Of a stretch of DNA of 64,000 nt, positions 1-11,828 are shown piece by piece (position 1 is the stretch's first letter; each line of letters opens with the position of its first letter). The position numbers and the translations under genes were made by a program. The stretch is from Rattus norvegicus (taxonomy: Eukaryota > Chordata > Mammalia > Rodentia > Muridae). The notes below the pieces were generated by a model. It saw only the letters and a list, made by a program, of their open reading frames with translations, was not told the DNA's origin and searched no databases. The stretch spans positions 67,122,439 through 67,186,438 of the forward strand of contig NC_086034.1 in the NCBI RefSeq assembly GCF_036323735.1, read 5' to 3'.

Positions 1-738
1 TCACATTAGCTCAGGAAGCTAATCCTCCAGAATTTCAGATGCCAAATTATTTAAAATATGACAATCATTTGAAAGGAAATAAAAATCTCCACAGATGATT
101 CTTAAACCCAATGTGGCAATTCCATTTAAGAATCAATTTAAGGGTCCAAGAACATGAATTAAAATCCTGGCCCCATCACTGTAGGAGAGAAAACTTGGAA
201 AACATGTCTCTTTCTTCTTCCAATATTCTACTTTATAAGATAGAATTCAGCGATAAATTAAATGGGAATATCAGTAGGTACTCACCAAGTAATAGCTTCA
301 TCTTCTTCATTCGTATCTTCATATTATTATGTGGTTCTGGGATACTCATAAAGAATGTATATCAAACAGGTTGAGATTTACCTTAAGCCCTGGCCTTAAT
401 ATAAGCTCTTGGACAGAAATTCAGTCAAAGAAATGGTCCCCTCCCCCCTCTTCCAGAAGTAGGACTTTTATTTCCCTCTGTATTAAGGATATGTGGGGAT
501 CATCACATTTGGTGGCATTTCAGATGGTCAGGATGCAGTGGGTTAAAGTGTGGGATGAAGCACCTGACATTGGGGTCCTGATCACTCCAAATCCTTTCTC
601 CAACCTGATATTCAGTGCTTAAAATTATGTGAAATCCATAGAAGAAATATTGAAATCATGTTCAATTTATTGGTACGAATTTGAATACAGGCCTATTTCA
701 AGGTTTTGAGACATTTTTATGCTGCTTATGTCTGGATT
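1..738. other. No recognisable feature
   Basis: AT-rich, single-copy-looking DNA. Only short chance open frames occur on either strand. I see no SINE head, L1 segment or long simple repeat. Confidence 0.5.
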
Positions 739-820
739 GTTGTATTAGTTATCCTTTGTCACTTTGACCAAAATACCAGAAACAAACAATTGAGGACAAG
801 GAAGTTTTTTCAGCCATCTA

Positions 821-886
<66 letters not shown>

Positions 887-919
887 ATCTATCCTTTTAC
901 CTTTCTATATTTCTTTCTA

Positions 920-977
<58 letters not shown>

Positions 978-1010
978 GCTCATGGTTTAGAGGGCTTTAT
1001 CAATGATTGG
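739..1010 (-). repeat. Possible MaLR-type LTR relic split by a TATC tract
   Basis: The stretch around 741-810 (TTAGTTATCCTTTGTCAC, then ACCAAAATACCAGAAACAAA) resembles the end of rodent MaLR-type repeats read in antisense. Similar openings occur at 18317 and 57842. The match is short and degenerate, and the tetranucleotide tract occupies most of what would be the body. Low-confidence family call. Confidence 0.3.
820..976. repeat. (TATC)n tetranucleotide microsatellite
   Basis: Two long pure TATC runs, about 832-886 and 921-976, are separated by a degenerate pyrimidine-rich spacer. TGTC variants lie at the left edge. A tract this long and pure is likely to vary in length between individuals. 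Open frames here (repeating YLSI) are artefacts of the repeat. Confidence 0.97.
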
Positions 1011-1105
1011 TTGTTGTATGGAGCTTTTCACTACCCTGCATTAGTTCTGGGAATGGGCAACACTACCAGTCCCCAACTGGCTTCCCTTGAATCCATGGAT
1101 AAAAG

Positions 1106-1106
<1 letters not shown>

Positions 1107-1162
<56 letters not shown>
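1107..1162. repeat. (CA)n microsatellite, 28 units
   Basis: Uninterrupted CA dinucleotide run of 56 bp. Alternating purine-pyrimidine DNA of this length can adopt Z-form and is usually polymorphic. Confidence 0.98.
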
Positions 1163-1165
<3 letters not shown>

Positions 1166-2734
1166 GTTCCTTTTCAACTTGTCTTTGGATAACTTGGCAC
1201 TACTATCTCCTGCCCGGAAAAGTGTCCCTTTAATAATATTTTTATCTCCGCACCTCCCACCTGCCCTAAACTTTACTTGCTAATCACATCCCCAAACCAC
1301 CTGCAGGGGCCACAGGCTGCCACTCTGCTGGAGACCTCACATACCTGGTCAACTTTACTCTATCAGAAGTCTGGTGAACTCTCTCTCTCCTTTCTTTGAT
1401 GTCACTTTTTCTCCATAGACATGGAAGAGTCTCACCTGTACTTCTGCCCAGCAATTAGCCCATGGCTTTCTTTACTGACAGATCAAGAACCAATTGGGTA
1501 ACAGGACCTTATCATCAGAAAGTTGTTTGTCCCCATGAATTGGGACAGGATAGTGGTGGAACACATGGATGTTGCAAGTAAGCATCCCCCTCACATTGTG
1601 AGCAGCAGCAACATCTTCATTTCATGATGTTTAAGCAGGTTTTGACTTGCATCAAGATATCTTCATTGATCTTTTCCATTTAGAGCATTATGCGATAGAC
1701 TTTGATAATATTCTAAACAAATCATGCAAATTCTTTCTGCAAAGTTGTGTGGAACTGAATTTTCAGCATCATTACACAGAAGAAAGAACAAGTCATGCAT
1801 AAGATGACAATGCACACAGAGCAGATGTCAGTGAACCTTTCTGAAAAACAATAGGAGATAAAGGGAAATAAACGCCGAATTTTTATGGCCATTGTCTGCT
1901 AATAACGGTACAACCTTTATGCACTCCAGCCTGTGCTTGGCACTTTGGTGTGTGTTTGTTAACTTCTTTAAATCTTTCAACATCATTTTAAGTTTTTCAA
2001 AGTCACACAGCCAGAAATCGCCATATTTTATATGGAAAATACCATAAGAATAAGCCATGCTTCAGAGGCCTCTTAAGAAAAGTGCCAAGCCCCCTACCAC
2101 TACCCCGATATGCTTGAGACACATAAGATGCTCATTTAGTTCTTTCCTAAAGGGGTTCAGGCAAAACACAGTGGGAATTTCTGTTTGACTGAATGTACAT
2201 TCTGTAGATGTAACTGGTTGTGAAGGACAAGAAAGTGACTTCATCCTCAGCTGCCAGAGTCTCTCTATGTCCTTTCCCGAGGCAGCCTTCAATCTCCGCT
2301 CCAAATCAGTGTGAACAAATGATCTGACGATCCAAGTGTGAAGGGGCAGCAGGGTCTTGGTCTGTCAGTGTGCTGTGTTATTAACTCACATGAAGAGCCC
2401 ATACATCTCTGTCAGAAACTGAGTGTATTTTAATGGAGCTGGGCTCCCAAAGTAATTTAAAAAGTGAGAGAGCAATGGTAGTTTGGACAGAAGCACCTCA
2501 GGCACTGCATGGCATTGGGATGGTGGGATGGAATCTACCTCCTTAACTCCTAAGAACATTCCAGACATGTTCTTCTTCAGCCTGATGGGAAGGACCCCAC
2601 TGTCTTAGGATTTGCTGTAGTGATGAATTGCTTTTTTCTTTTCAGTAAAACATAAGTTCTCTTCATCAGGATTCAGCAATTTGTAGGCTTGGAGCTGAAC
2701 TCAGCTATCATGAGGTAAAAGGACACAGGAACAA
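1163..2734. other. No recognisable feature
   Basis: Single-copy-looking DNA of average composition. Short open frames on both strands (longest about 80 codons) show no recognisable protein. No repeat could be named. Confidence 0.45.
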
Positions 2735-2905
2735 ACCCAGCACGCTGGCTACAACTGTAATCTCAGCACTTGGGGGAATGAAAAAGATCATGATTTCAAG
2801 ACCAGCCTAGCATATATAGCACGACCAGGCAAGTCTCAAGGACAAAACCAAACCAACCAACCAACCAACTAAGCAAACAAATAAACAAAGAACAAAGAGA
2901 TGGAG
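2735..2905 (+). mobile_element. Old B1-related SINE
   Basis: Diverged B1 body in sense orientation: CCCAGCACGCTGGC, then TGTAATCTCAGCACTTGG (A-box side), then TTTCAAGACCAGCCTAGC (B-box side). It ends in an AACC/AAAC-rich tail at about 2848-2905. B1 elements derive from 7SL RNA and are mobilised by L1. Many mismatches to the usual B1 sequence suggest an old insertion. Confidence 0.8.
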
Positions 2906-3191
2906 TTTGATCTTAGGAAAAACATACCTCACCTACATTAAGGAATTTAGTTAGGCCATCTGACATATAATTCATAGAAAATCTATCAACAGACTTTTGT
3001 AAATGTGCTATTAGAAATATTCCATTATTTCTTATTATATCATATATGTCTACTCAATGTCAGGTCTATTCTTATAAACCTACCCCACTGTTGGCCCTAT
3101 TCCAATATATCCTGTTTTGTGTATTAAAAATAACCACCCACAAAACTTTCTTCATACAGTACTGATTCTGTTTGGGGAGCTATGGTGAATA

Positions 3192-3319
3192 TCAATTGAC
3201 TCTTTTTTTTTTTTTTTTGGTTCTTTTTTTCAGAGCTGGGGACCGAACCCAGGGCCTTGTGCTTCCTAGGTAAGCGCTCTACCACTGAACTAAATCCCCA
3301 GCCCCTTCAATTGACTCTT
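3192..3319 (-). mobile_element. ID (BC1-type) SINE with perfect target-site duplication
   Basis: In plus-strand orientation this reads poly-T, GAGCTGGGGACCGAACCC, AAGCGCTCTACCACTGAAC, AATCCCCAGCCCC, the reverse complement of the tRNA-Ala-derived ID head. The insertion is flanked by exact 13-bp repeats TCAATTGACTCTT (3192-3204 and 3307-3319). ID elements are greatly expanded in rat compared with mouse, which supports a rat origin. The second T-run inside the tail (GGTTC between T-runs) is a common ID tail variant. Confidence 0.97.
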
Positions 3320-5740
3320 AACTATAAATAAACCCTATGCTGAATATGTCTATGGCTCTTTAAAAATACAGTCATTTTGACCTGAATTCCCAATGGGCTC
3401 AACCTCGGTCACTAACAAGAAGATGTTTGTTGGTCCCATCAGTGCTAACTTAGGCATTGATGATGTCCCCAATAAGGTCACAATCTTGTAAGAGGGTAAG
3501 ATCTTGGGCATTAATGTCATATAGATGGAGACTACCTAGGATTGTCATAACTTCCCTTAGCATGACAGCTGAAGTTCTGCACGGTGTCTTCCCTGGGACA
3601 CACACAGTTGACACTGAACAGTTTGCACTTTGTGTGACTGATTTTGTAGTCATGTTTTTGTTGTTTTGAGAGAGTCTATGTAACTAAAGTTGTCTTGCTT
3701 TGGACCAGAGGTGATCTTCCTACCTCAGCCTCTGAAGCACTAGCGTTAAAGGAACTAAGGCCAAGAAGAGCTGATGTGATAGGTCCAGAGAGTGTGATTA
3801 TTCTCGAAGAAAATGAACAAGTTGTTGCTGCCTACAAGCTGTGTGAGTATGTGTGTATGGTATATATGTATGTTCAGCGATCCTAAGGAAAATGCTAACA
3901 TATCTTCCAACCTGCACAAAAGTTCAAAGAGCTTTTCATGAGGTTCAGTCATATTATCTAAGAGCTAGGAGACTAACAATATCTCATGATGCCTTTTTAA
4001 TTATTCTGTGTGTGAGGGGAAGAGAAGTTTAACAAAAGAGCTGTGATTTGTTACTTGCACAGACTCAGGAATCAGGACATCTAAATTACCATGGAATCCA
4101 TTAAGTTCCAAGTCTTTGGTTTTACTCTAGTCTATTTCAAGGATAACCCTTTATAGGTAAATGGTCTACTCAAGAACATATGGGACCTGCAAACATTTGC
4201 CCACACATTACAGAGTCAATCAATGAAACCGTATCTGAAACTATGGTCCAGCTGCTCCATTATCATTTAGATACAGAGGAGGATACTTTGAGCTCCTGCC
4301 ATGTCTGTTCCTTAAAATTATATTCCCTTGCCCTGAGCTCATCTGGGATGTTACTTCAGGAAACCCTGAGAGGCAGTCTTCTCCTGTAATAAATTTTATT
4401 CAGACAAAACCTATCTTGCTTTCCTACTTTGCTAGTCTCTACTCATTTGATGCTATTGCACTTCACATCCACAAATGCTGGTATGCAGAGATGTGGGCTT
4501 TTTAAAATGAAGGTGATATAGCTTGGAAGAATGTGTTTCTAACAGATGGGGAGAAACATCCCTTTAATCATGTTTACTCAAGATTGTTGATTCACCTTGT
4601 ACTAAATGTTTCATGTTCTCTGTGCCCACTGAACTGACCCAGGAGTCTCCAATTGGCTGTTTCCTTCTGAAGTCATGGAGTTCCAAGCTGACTGAATTAT
4701 TGTGGCATCACTCTGGGAAAAAGTGAGGGGTCCAGCCTCAGGAAAGATTTCCACACTGACCTCTTTCTCCTACCTGGTTTTGAACAACCATTTCTGACTC
4801 TGCTATATCAGGGATAGTTGCCACACAACATCACTTTCTGAATCTCTTTAGCCCTCCATACAAACCCAGCTCATCACTAGGAATGACAAGTCTATACTTG
4901 TCTTGTTTACACCACACAGGATACTCACAATGATGTACTACCTGCCAAGTGCCTCCCTCTCTCAGCTCTGACTAGAGTAGGCCCTCTATTGCACTCTGGG
5001 GAGGGGGAGGGCAGGCAGTATGCCGTGGCTTCTAGAACCCACACTGTATGTTGTTTGTATAATCCAGTCTCTACTGTGGATTCATTCTAGGACAAGGGCT
5101 GTTAATGACTTGAGTTCCCTCTCCTGCTCCTTGGGTTTGGTATTTGTCTCATGGGACTAGAAGCTTCTCTTGAACTGTCACTTATGATCCCTTCCCCCAC
5201 AGTTCATGGCATCAGTCCTCTGCCATGGCTTCTCCATGGTGGCCTGCAGAACTTTGAAGTTTAATAATGCTTATTTTTTATTTTTTAAAAGAAGCTGTAG
5301 CATTTATTTCTGACCATTTTCATCATGTCTAGTTAAAGTTTGGAAATCTAATATAACATCTTGTTTCTGATCTTCTCTGGGAACATTATCTGTGGAAAAC
5401 AGTTTTGGTTTTCTTCGAGGCTCTCAGTGAGCTAAATCTCTCCTCACTTTCATATCTAGTCCAAGGCACATTTTCATAACCACAGTCGGCCACTTTGCCA
5501 TCTTTCTATACATGTCACTTGATATATTTATTAACTTGCTGATGATATTTAATTTCAGTAGTGCACCCCTGAGGGTGGGAGGTAACAAAATGTAGTGGAT
5601 GTATAAGGAGATGACAGTGCTTAGACTATTGACCTAGTAGGGTCCTCATGAATGAAGACAGAACACTTAGAGCTTAGAGAGGCAGGTAACCAACCACACT
5701 ATGAGGAAGGGCAGTCAAGGATCAGATGACAGGGTAGGGA
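3320..5740. other. No recognisable feature
   Basis: About 2.4 kb without a repeat that I can name. Short frames at 3450-3670 (both strands) and 4180-4389 have no recognisable protein content. A small G-rich patch lies at 4998-5012. Confidence 0.45.
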
Positions 5741-6080
5741 CATTCTTTTTTTAATTAATTACTTAATTTTACATCGCAACTGCAGTTTCCCCACCTTCTA
5801 TTCTCTCAGTCCTTCCCTTCCATTTCTCCCATCCCCCATCCACTTCTCTTTCTCCTTAGAAAAGAGCAGGCCTCCCATGGATATCAACCATCCATAGCAT
5901 ATTAAGTCTTTTTTGCTTAAGACTAGACACCTCCTTTCTGATTAAGGTTAGATGAGGCAAACCAGTAGAAGAAAAGGGTCCCAAAGGCAGGCCACAGAGT
6001 CAGAAACAGGCCCTGCTATTGGGGAACTTCTTAGTGATCTGCACATTGCAATCTATTGTGGGAGATACAAACAAAGACTC
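5741..6080 (-). mobile_element. L1 3' UTR fragment (Lx-like)
   Basis: Antisense L1 3' UTR. A T/A-rich start (TTTTTTTAATTAATTAC) is followed by the pyrimidine-rich block TTCCCCACCTTCT...CCCATCCCCCATCC. Then come phrases typical of rodent L1 tails, such as GAGGCAAACCAGTAGAAG, GGGTCCCAAAGGCAGGC and CAGAGTCAGAAACAGG. No open reading frame remains. Confidence 0.75.
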
Positions 6081-7020
6081 TGTGTTCATTCCTTTAAGGA
6101 AACTCCTGAGGAGAAATAAAATATAGCATGGGGTGCTTCAATTTCATTTGGAAAACCGGACAGGGTAAGGCTGTCTATTGTGGCAGCAGGAGCTTGACAC
6201 TTCTTACTCAGTTCTGGGATGGTCAGGAAGCAGAGGCAGTCATGTAGTTACATCAAAAGCTTTCTAAGCAGGACCATAGGTATCTCCTGATCTAATCAAA
6301 TTGGCAATCAAAAGTAACCCTCCCATGCTCTTTTTAAAAATCTTATAAGTAAACCTATCAGATCATAACTAACTCGGACCTGGCCAACTCAAACTGTCTT
6401 TCAGTAATTGTTTATATAACAGTATCTTATCTTTTCATCTTCAGACAAAACAACTCAATTTCTGAAAACATCTTACAAAAAGGGCACAAAAATGTTCCTT
6501 TTTGTTCCTAGTAGTCACATCCAGACATGAATTATTTAACCGCTGTTTATAGAAAAAAGTAGGAGGCAAATAATACGAAATTATCTTTTATGCAACAGTA
6601 ATTTTCAGCAGATAGGCTGATTTCATGAATATGCAATTCACAGCTCCTACAGCTATATATAATGTACAATAATAATATATAATATGTAACACATCCTTAA
6701 AGTAAAACTTTGGAATATGGTAAAAAGTAAACTGTTTTTTAACAGAATAGTCAGTATAGTCTTCCTAGAATATATAAATAGGAAACGACATGTATACCTA
6801 AGATTATATTTAGTGTCCCAAGTTATTTGGAAATTTTCTCAAGATCCAGTGAAAATATATTAAAAAATTTTAGTGAAATTCACTTGGCCCACAACTAAGA
6901 ATGAAGTTTGCATTCCTGGCACTGGGGTCTTTGTTAGATAGTAATGGCTCTTTAGGTGATCAATGTTAACACAAATGGTATAACTTTGTTTTAATAAACA
7001 TATATAGTCATTTTAAATAA
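6081..7020. other. Mostly unassigned; possible MaLR scrap at 6170-6250
   Basis: The phrase TTGTGGCAGCAGGAGC followed by GGTCAGGAAGCAGAGGCAG resembles the middle of a MaLR LTR, but the piece is too short to assign. The rest is AT-rich with no recognisable element. Confidence 0.35.
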
Positions 7021-8010
7021 ACATAATGTGACTTTCTAGGACGTTTTCAAATGTTCCCGGTGTTGTTTATCTGTCCTCTTCATCACTCCCTGTCTGAGTT
7101 GCTTCTTCCCTCCTACGACAGAGAGTTCCCCTCACCCATTTCCCTCTGTTGATCTCCTGTCACTCGTACCCCCACCACGGTACCTTTTCCCTCCTGGTGT
7201 CTGTGAGGAGTCTAGGTTATCAACTTATATCTAAAGACTATAGGATTTATAGTTAAGAACCTGTAGTGTTTGACTCATGGATTCGGGTTATCCCATTGTA
7301 ATATTTTCTTTGTTACATCGACTTATTGGCAATTTGGGGGGTTTTGCAGCTGTGTTTTATTGTGTCAGTGTATGACATTTTCGTTATCCATTCACCAGCC
7401 AAAGGACATTTAACTTATATCCATCCCTAGCCATTGTCAAAAGAGAGGAAATGACGTCTTTGTGTCTGTGACTATTGCATCCCTTTGGGCAAGTGCTGAG
7501 CAGTGGTTCAGTTGGGTCATAGAATTCATCTATTTTCAGTTTTTTGAGCATTTTCCAAACTGATTTCCATAGCAGCCACACCAGTTTGCAATCAACAGTG
7601 AATGCAGTGAATGAGTGTTACCCTTTCCTCATGTCCTCGCCAACATTTGCTTTCTTGTCCATAGGCATCCTAAGGGAGGGCAAGATGAAATCATAAAGTA
7701 GTTTAAATTAACATTCCCCAACGGATATAAGGAATACTTTTTGAGACAATTCTTAGTCAATTTTTATTTCTTCCATTTCAAGCTCTCTGTTCAGATCCAT
7801 AGTTTACCTTTGAAAATTGGTGTCTGTGAGTTTGCTTGACTTGTCTTCTGAGTTCTTTATATATTATGGATATTTAATTCCCTATCAAATATATAGGTAT
7901 CTGCCAAAAGTTCTGTTATATTCTCTGGATTTCCTCCTCAGTGAACTGATTGTTTCCTTGTACAGAGTAGAGTACATTGAATATATTTGAGATTCAAGCG
8001 TCTCTGTTTC
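7021..8010 (-). mobile_element. Ancient L1, 3' UTR and ORF2 C-terminal region
   Basis: Antisense L1. A pyrimidine-rich 3' UTR part (7070-7200) leads into decayed ORF2 C-terminal coding, with phrases such as CCTCATGTCCTCGCCAACATT, TTTTTGAGCATTTTCC, ACTGATTTCCATAGCAGC and GAGTTCTTTATATATTATGG. The longest surviving minus-strand frame is 65 codons (7384-7581). Divergence is much greater than in the 47.6-54 kb element. Confidence 0.8.
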
Positions 8011-8125
8011 CAGAAATTTAAGGAACAGGTAAATTAGGTAAGTTATTAGTTATATGTAAACTAGTAAGAATGGAGCTTCTTCAAGATATTCTATAATTTA
8101 ATCTGATAGTAGAAATGAGGAAGAG

Positions 8126-8142
8126 AATATATATGTATATAC

Positions 8143-8173
<31 letters not shown>
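8126..8173. repeat. (AT/GTAT)n low-complexity tract
   Basis: Alternating AT with interspersed GTAT and ACAT units; self-complementary, so it could extrude as a cruciform. Confidence 0.9.
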
Positions 8174-10149
8174 TCAGCGATCTTTTCTCTTCATGATACC
8201 TAGGCAAATGATAGCAATGCAGCTTGTTCTGATTGTCATATAAGAAAGCCAAGATATCCAATGGACCCATGAATGAATGACAACCAAATGAATAGATCAC
8301 ATACCCACAAGAAACCAGAAGCAGATCAAGTGTACACACTCCAAAAATCAACATTGAGCGTCGCCATACTTCCAGTGGATATGGTCCAGAGATAAGGATT
8401 TTGGAATGCAGCAAGACTCAGAAATGACACAAAGAAGCCTCTTTATATCCATAGTATAACTAATCCCAGAACAGCACATGATCATATCCAAGCCATGGCG
8501 CCAAAGATGCAAAGGATGGTGGTTCATACAATTAAGGAGGTGATTTTGGTTATGCTACCATAACAGGGAGTGCCTTCCTTAGTGAGAAACACCTTAAAGA
8601 GTAGGGGAAGAAACCTGGGCCTTTATTGAAGCCAATAAATAAAAGGCATGGAGATAAAGGATCCACACTAAGTCTTACAAAATGCATAGAGACAATGATA
8701 TCTTGACATAAATGAGGGCATTATGGTCATGTTTGGTTAGCTGGTTCCCAAAAACACTGGAGAATGTAGAACTTAAACATAAAATGTTTAGAAATGCTAA
8801 GACACATTAATATGAGTGTATCACTTATGTAAATTTAAACTCACAGTATGGCAATAACACTATACTCTATGTACATTATGCACACATACAGATAGATGAA
8901 ATGATTTTATAAATGGATGAGTTGGGCTGGTCCAATCTTAAAAACTAGATAGATACTAGCTTTGGAATGCAGCTAGTCCAAGTTGAGGCATGTTATGGAT
9001 GTAAATTATACACTTACTCTGAAGATGAAAAAAAAGTAATATATTTTAAATGTTGATTGTTAAAAGTATACTTCAAAATAACTGAATTATGTAAAATATA
9101 TTATTAATGCTACCTGTTTTTTCTTTTATAACAGAGCTACTAGACAATATTATATTTCTAGTGGGTAGCTTACATGTACAATTCAGCACACTTATTACGC
9201 TTAAGAAATGGGACAGTGGCCCTTGATATATAATGAGGATCCATTGTCTTCAGGTGTTTCAGGAAGGCTCAACTGGCTTAGATGCACTAAAAGCAAACGT
9301 GACACAAATGTTTACAGCCCGCTGATTCTCAAGTGTGGGAGTTTAGTTGATGTTAGCTGATATTATCTTTAAATGTCCCTCTTGTACATCGATTTAATGA
9401 AATGAGTGGTAGGAAAATGCAGTAGAGACTACTCAGGAAGTGGCCATCCAGCCTTAGGTGGGCGTTCCACCTAATTCTTTCCACAGAATGCATAGTTGAG
9501 TAGGATGGCCAAGAGGATTTTCATCTGGACACATCTACATAGAGGACTTCATTGGTGAGATATGAGCCCTACATTGCCTATGAGGATTGCACGGGGAGTA
9601 AAGGCTAACGGGTTTTTCAGAGTTCTTGAGTTAGTTTGTCATTTGAAAAGTTAGAAAATAAAATTTTCCTCATTTCAAAATACAGTATTTGGCAGTAGAG
9701 AAAGAAAACATTGTTGCATTTATTTGATTGTTGCCTTTTGCCTTCAGATATACAGTGCTCTCTCCTTTCTGTCAGTATTTTTGCATCTTTTCGGAATTGT
9801 TCAGCTCAGTCCTTATCATCTTCTGGTTTCACATATGGAACAAAGTGTTAAGATAAAATGTTTTTTATATCAAATAACATTTTGGCAAATATTCAGACTT
9901 CTCTGCCACTGTCGTTCCCAGCATTGTCTCAACATTCACATTATAAAATTAGATATCAAAGTAATCAGCTTTTATTTCCCAACACTGTGAAGTAAGAGGT
10001 TGATCCCTTTGTGTCATGTCTGAGCATTTTTGTCAGACTAGCAAAACTTATGGGCGTGGACCTCACAACCTTCCGCAGCGAGTTGAGTCCTTTCTACACA
10101 TTCTGCACAATGGAAGAGCTAAACTTATTTATCAGTGAGAGATACCGTG
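8174..10149. other. No recognisable feature
   Basis: AT-rich, single-copy-looking DNA. The longest open frames (88 codons at 9724-9990 plus; 107 codons at 8091-8414 minus, part of it low-complexity) show no domain I can recognise and no splice-supported exon structure. Treated as non-coding. Confidence 0.45.
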
Positions 10150-10500
10150 GCAACCTACCATTCAAGATACACACATTCAAGTTATATTTAATAACCCATG
10201 TTTTCCAATGTAATCATTCCTAAGAGTCATCTGGTTATCTAATGGTTAGTCATAAATTGAGTCAATATTAGTCCTAGGTTTTAAGTTACCTAAGGATGTT
10301 TAATCTGACATTTTATAAAATGATTACTGATAAAAAAGAGAAGCTCTTTAGAATATCATTTTTCAAATTAAACTTTTACAAATGAACATTTTCATAGTCT
10401 TCAGTATTATATAATGGCAGGAGCCAGCTTTTTCTTGATAAATAGTATAGGCTCTTTAGAAAGTTGATTAGTTTTTCATAAGAAAGCAAACCCTAATCTT
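10150..10500 (+). repeat. Diverged local duplication, copy A
   Basis: This segment matches 11290-11640 in the same orientation and order. Shared landmarks are TAATGGTTAGTCATAAATTGA against CAATGGTTATTTATTAATTA, TCAATATTAGTCC, GGTTTTAAGTTACCTAA, GATTACTGATAA, AGAATATCATTTTTCAAATTA and TTTTCTTGATAA. Spacing is about 1.14 kb. Scattered substitutions and small indels suggest an old duplication or two copies of an unnamed repeat. Confidence 0.75.
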
Positions 10501-11289
10501 ATGAAAATAAATGTATTCTTCTATTATATTTCATGCTAATTAAATTTAGAAATAGATATGTAGCTGGATTTCTTTTCTTTCTTAAACTCAAGTTATTAAA
10601 CCAATGATTTTTGAGCACTGGTTGTGTAAACGTGTATTTTTATACAGAAATATTCTTTTGCTCATGCTTTCTGAAGAAATCATGTGAAGCTTTAGGTTTT
10701 AATTTTCTTTTCTGAGATTTTCTATAAAGCATTAAGACTGGGGGCCCCTTTAAGAAAATTAAAATTTAACTCATTGCACTCCCCCATAGGTAGGAAAACA
10801 TTTCGGATTTGACAGTAAGAGCAAAAGGTCTGCTTGGATTATAGTTTATGGTTTCAGCCAGAGACCAAAGTAAACAGAGAAACACAGAAGTTTGTTCTCT
10901 GGATCTCCACAAACTTGTCCTCTGCCCCAGTGGACACAGAATTCAGAATTGATTTGAATTCACAAATAAAAAGGGAGACAAAGCAGTGAGTATGAGAAGA
11001 CATCTGTGTTGTCCCCATTTAACCCTAACACGATGTGAATAATCTAATAGAAACCACTGACTGGCTGGGTTATGATGTAAGGTCCCAGTCATAGGTGTCA
11101 CCAAAGAGTGAATACCTTATCAGCTGAGAATGAGCAGGGGTAGAGGTAGGGAGTCTCAGTGGCCCAGTTCCTTCAACAAATGAAAGGCAAGGGGAAAAGT
11201 ACAGGATGAATCTATTGAGTTAATGCATCTTGAGAAGCAGGGTGTGGTACTGGATATAATTCTATACAAGCGTGTCTGATGCAAATCCT
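10501..11289. other. Spacer between duplicated segments; no recognisable feature
   Basis: The sequence between the two diverged copies (for example GGGGGCCCCTTTAAG at about 10740) is not obviously duplicated and contains no recognisable gene or repeat. Confidence 0.4.
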
Positions 11290-11640
11290 GCATTATGCAG
11301 TGTATGCTTCAAGGCAATACATTTAACGTATACTGAATATCCTATGTTTTAAAATGTAATCCTCCTTAAAAATCATGTGGATATCCAATGGTTATTTATT
11401 AATTACATCAATATTAGTCCACGGTTTTAAGTTACCTAAAGGATATTAGATATTATGTTCACTCTGACACTTTATAGGATGATTACTGATAATCCAAGAA
11501 GCTTTTCAGAATATCATTTTTCAAATTAATTTTTCACACATTCACATTTTCATGCTCTTATGTAAGAAGAGAATTACCATTTTCTTGATAAGTAATACGA
11601 ATTATTTGAAAAGTTCCAATTAGTATTCTCAACAAAACCT
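11290..11640 (+). repeat. Diverged local duplication, copy B
   Basis: Partner of 10150-10500 (landmarks given there). It carries an extra insertion around 11445-11460 relative to copy A. The head motif (CCTATGTTTTAAAATGTAATC) recurs further right inside the exact 84-bp duplication, so related sequence occurs four times between 10.1 and 11.85 kb. Confidence 0.75.
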
Positions 11641-11659
11641 AGAGATACACTCTGTATCA

Positions 11660-11828
11660 TGTCAACATGTCCTTTAAGACATACACATGTCAATTATATT
11701 TCATAGCCTGTGTTTTCAAAGGTAATCATCCTTACAATCACTAGTGTCAACATGTCCTTTAAGACATACACATGTCAATTATATTTCATAGCCTGTGTTT
11801 TCAAAGGTAATCATCCTTACAATCACTA
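11660..11828 (+). repeat. Exact 84-bp tandem duplication
   Basis: Positions 11660-11743 and 11745-11828 are identical by direct reading. Each begins TGTCAACATGTCCTTTAAG and ends CATCCTTACAATCACTA. One base separates them (period 85). The absence of mismatches contrasts with the diverged larger duplication around it and indicates a recent event or an assembly artefact. Confidence 0.95.

Noticed and set aside
706..990. Frame with repeating YLSI residues as a repeat protein
   Set aside because: Translation of the TATC microsatellite; its A/T-rich 4-bp period gives an open frame by chance.
3192..3319. tRNA-like sequence as a functional tRNA gene
   Set aside because: It is the tRNA-derived head of an ID SINE with a poly-A tail and target-site duplication, not a tRNA gene.
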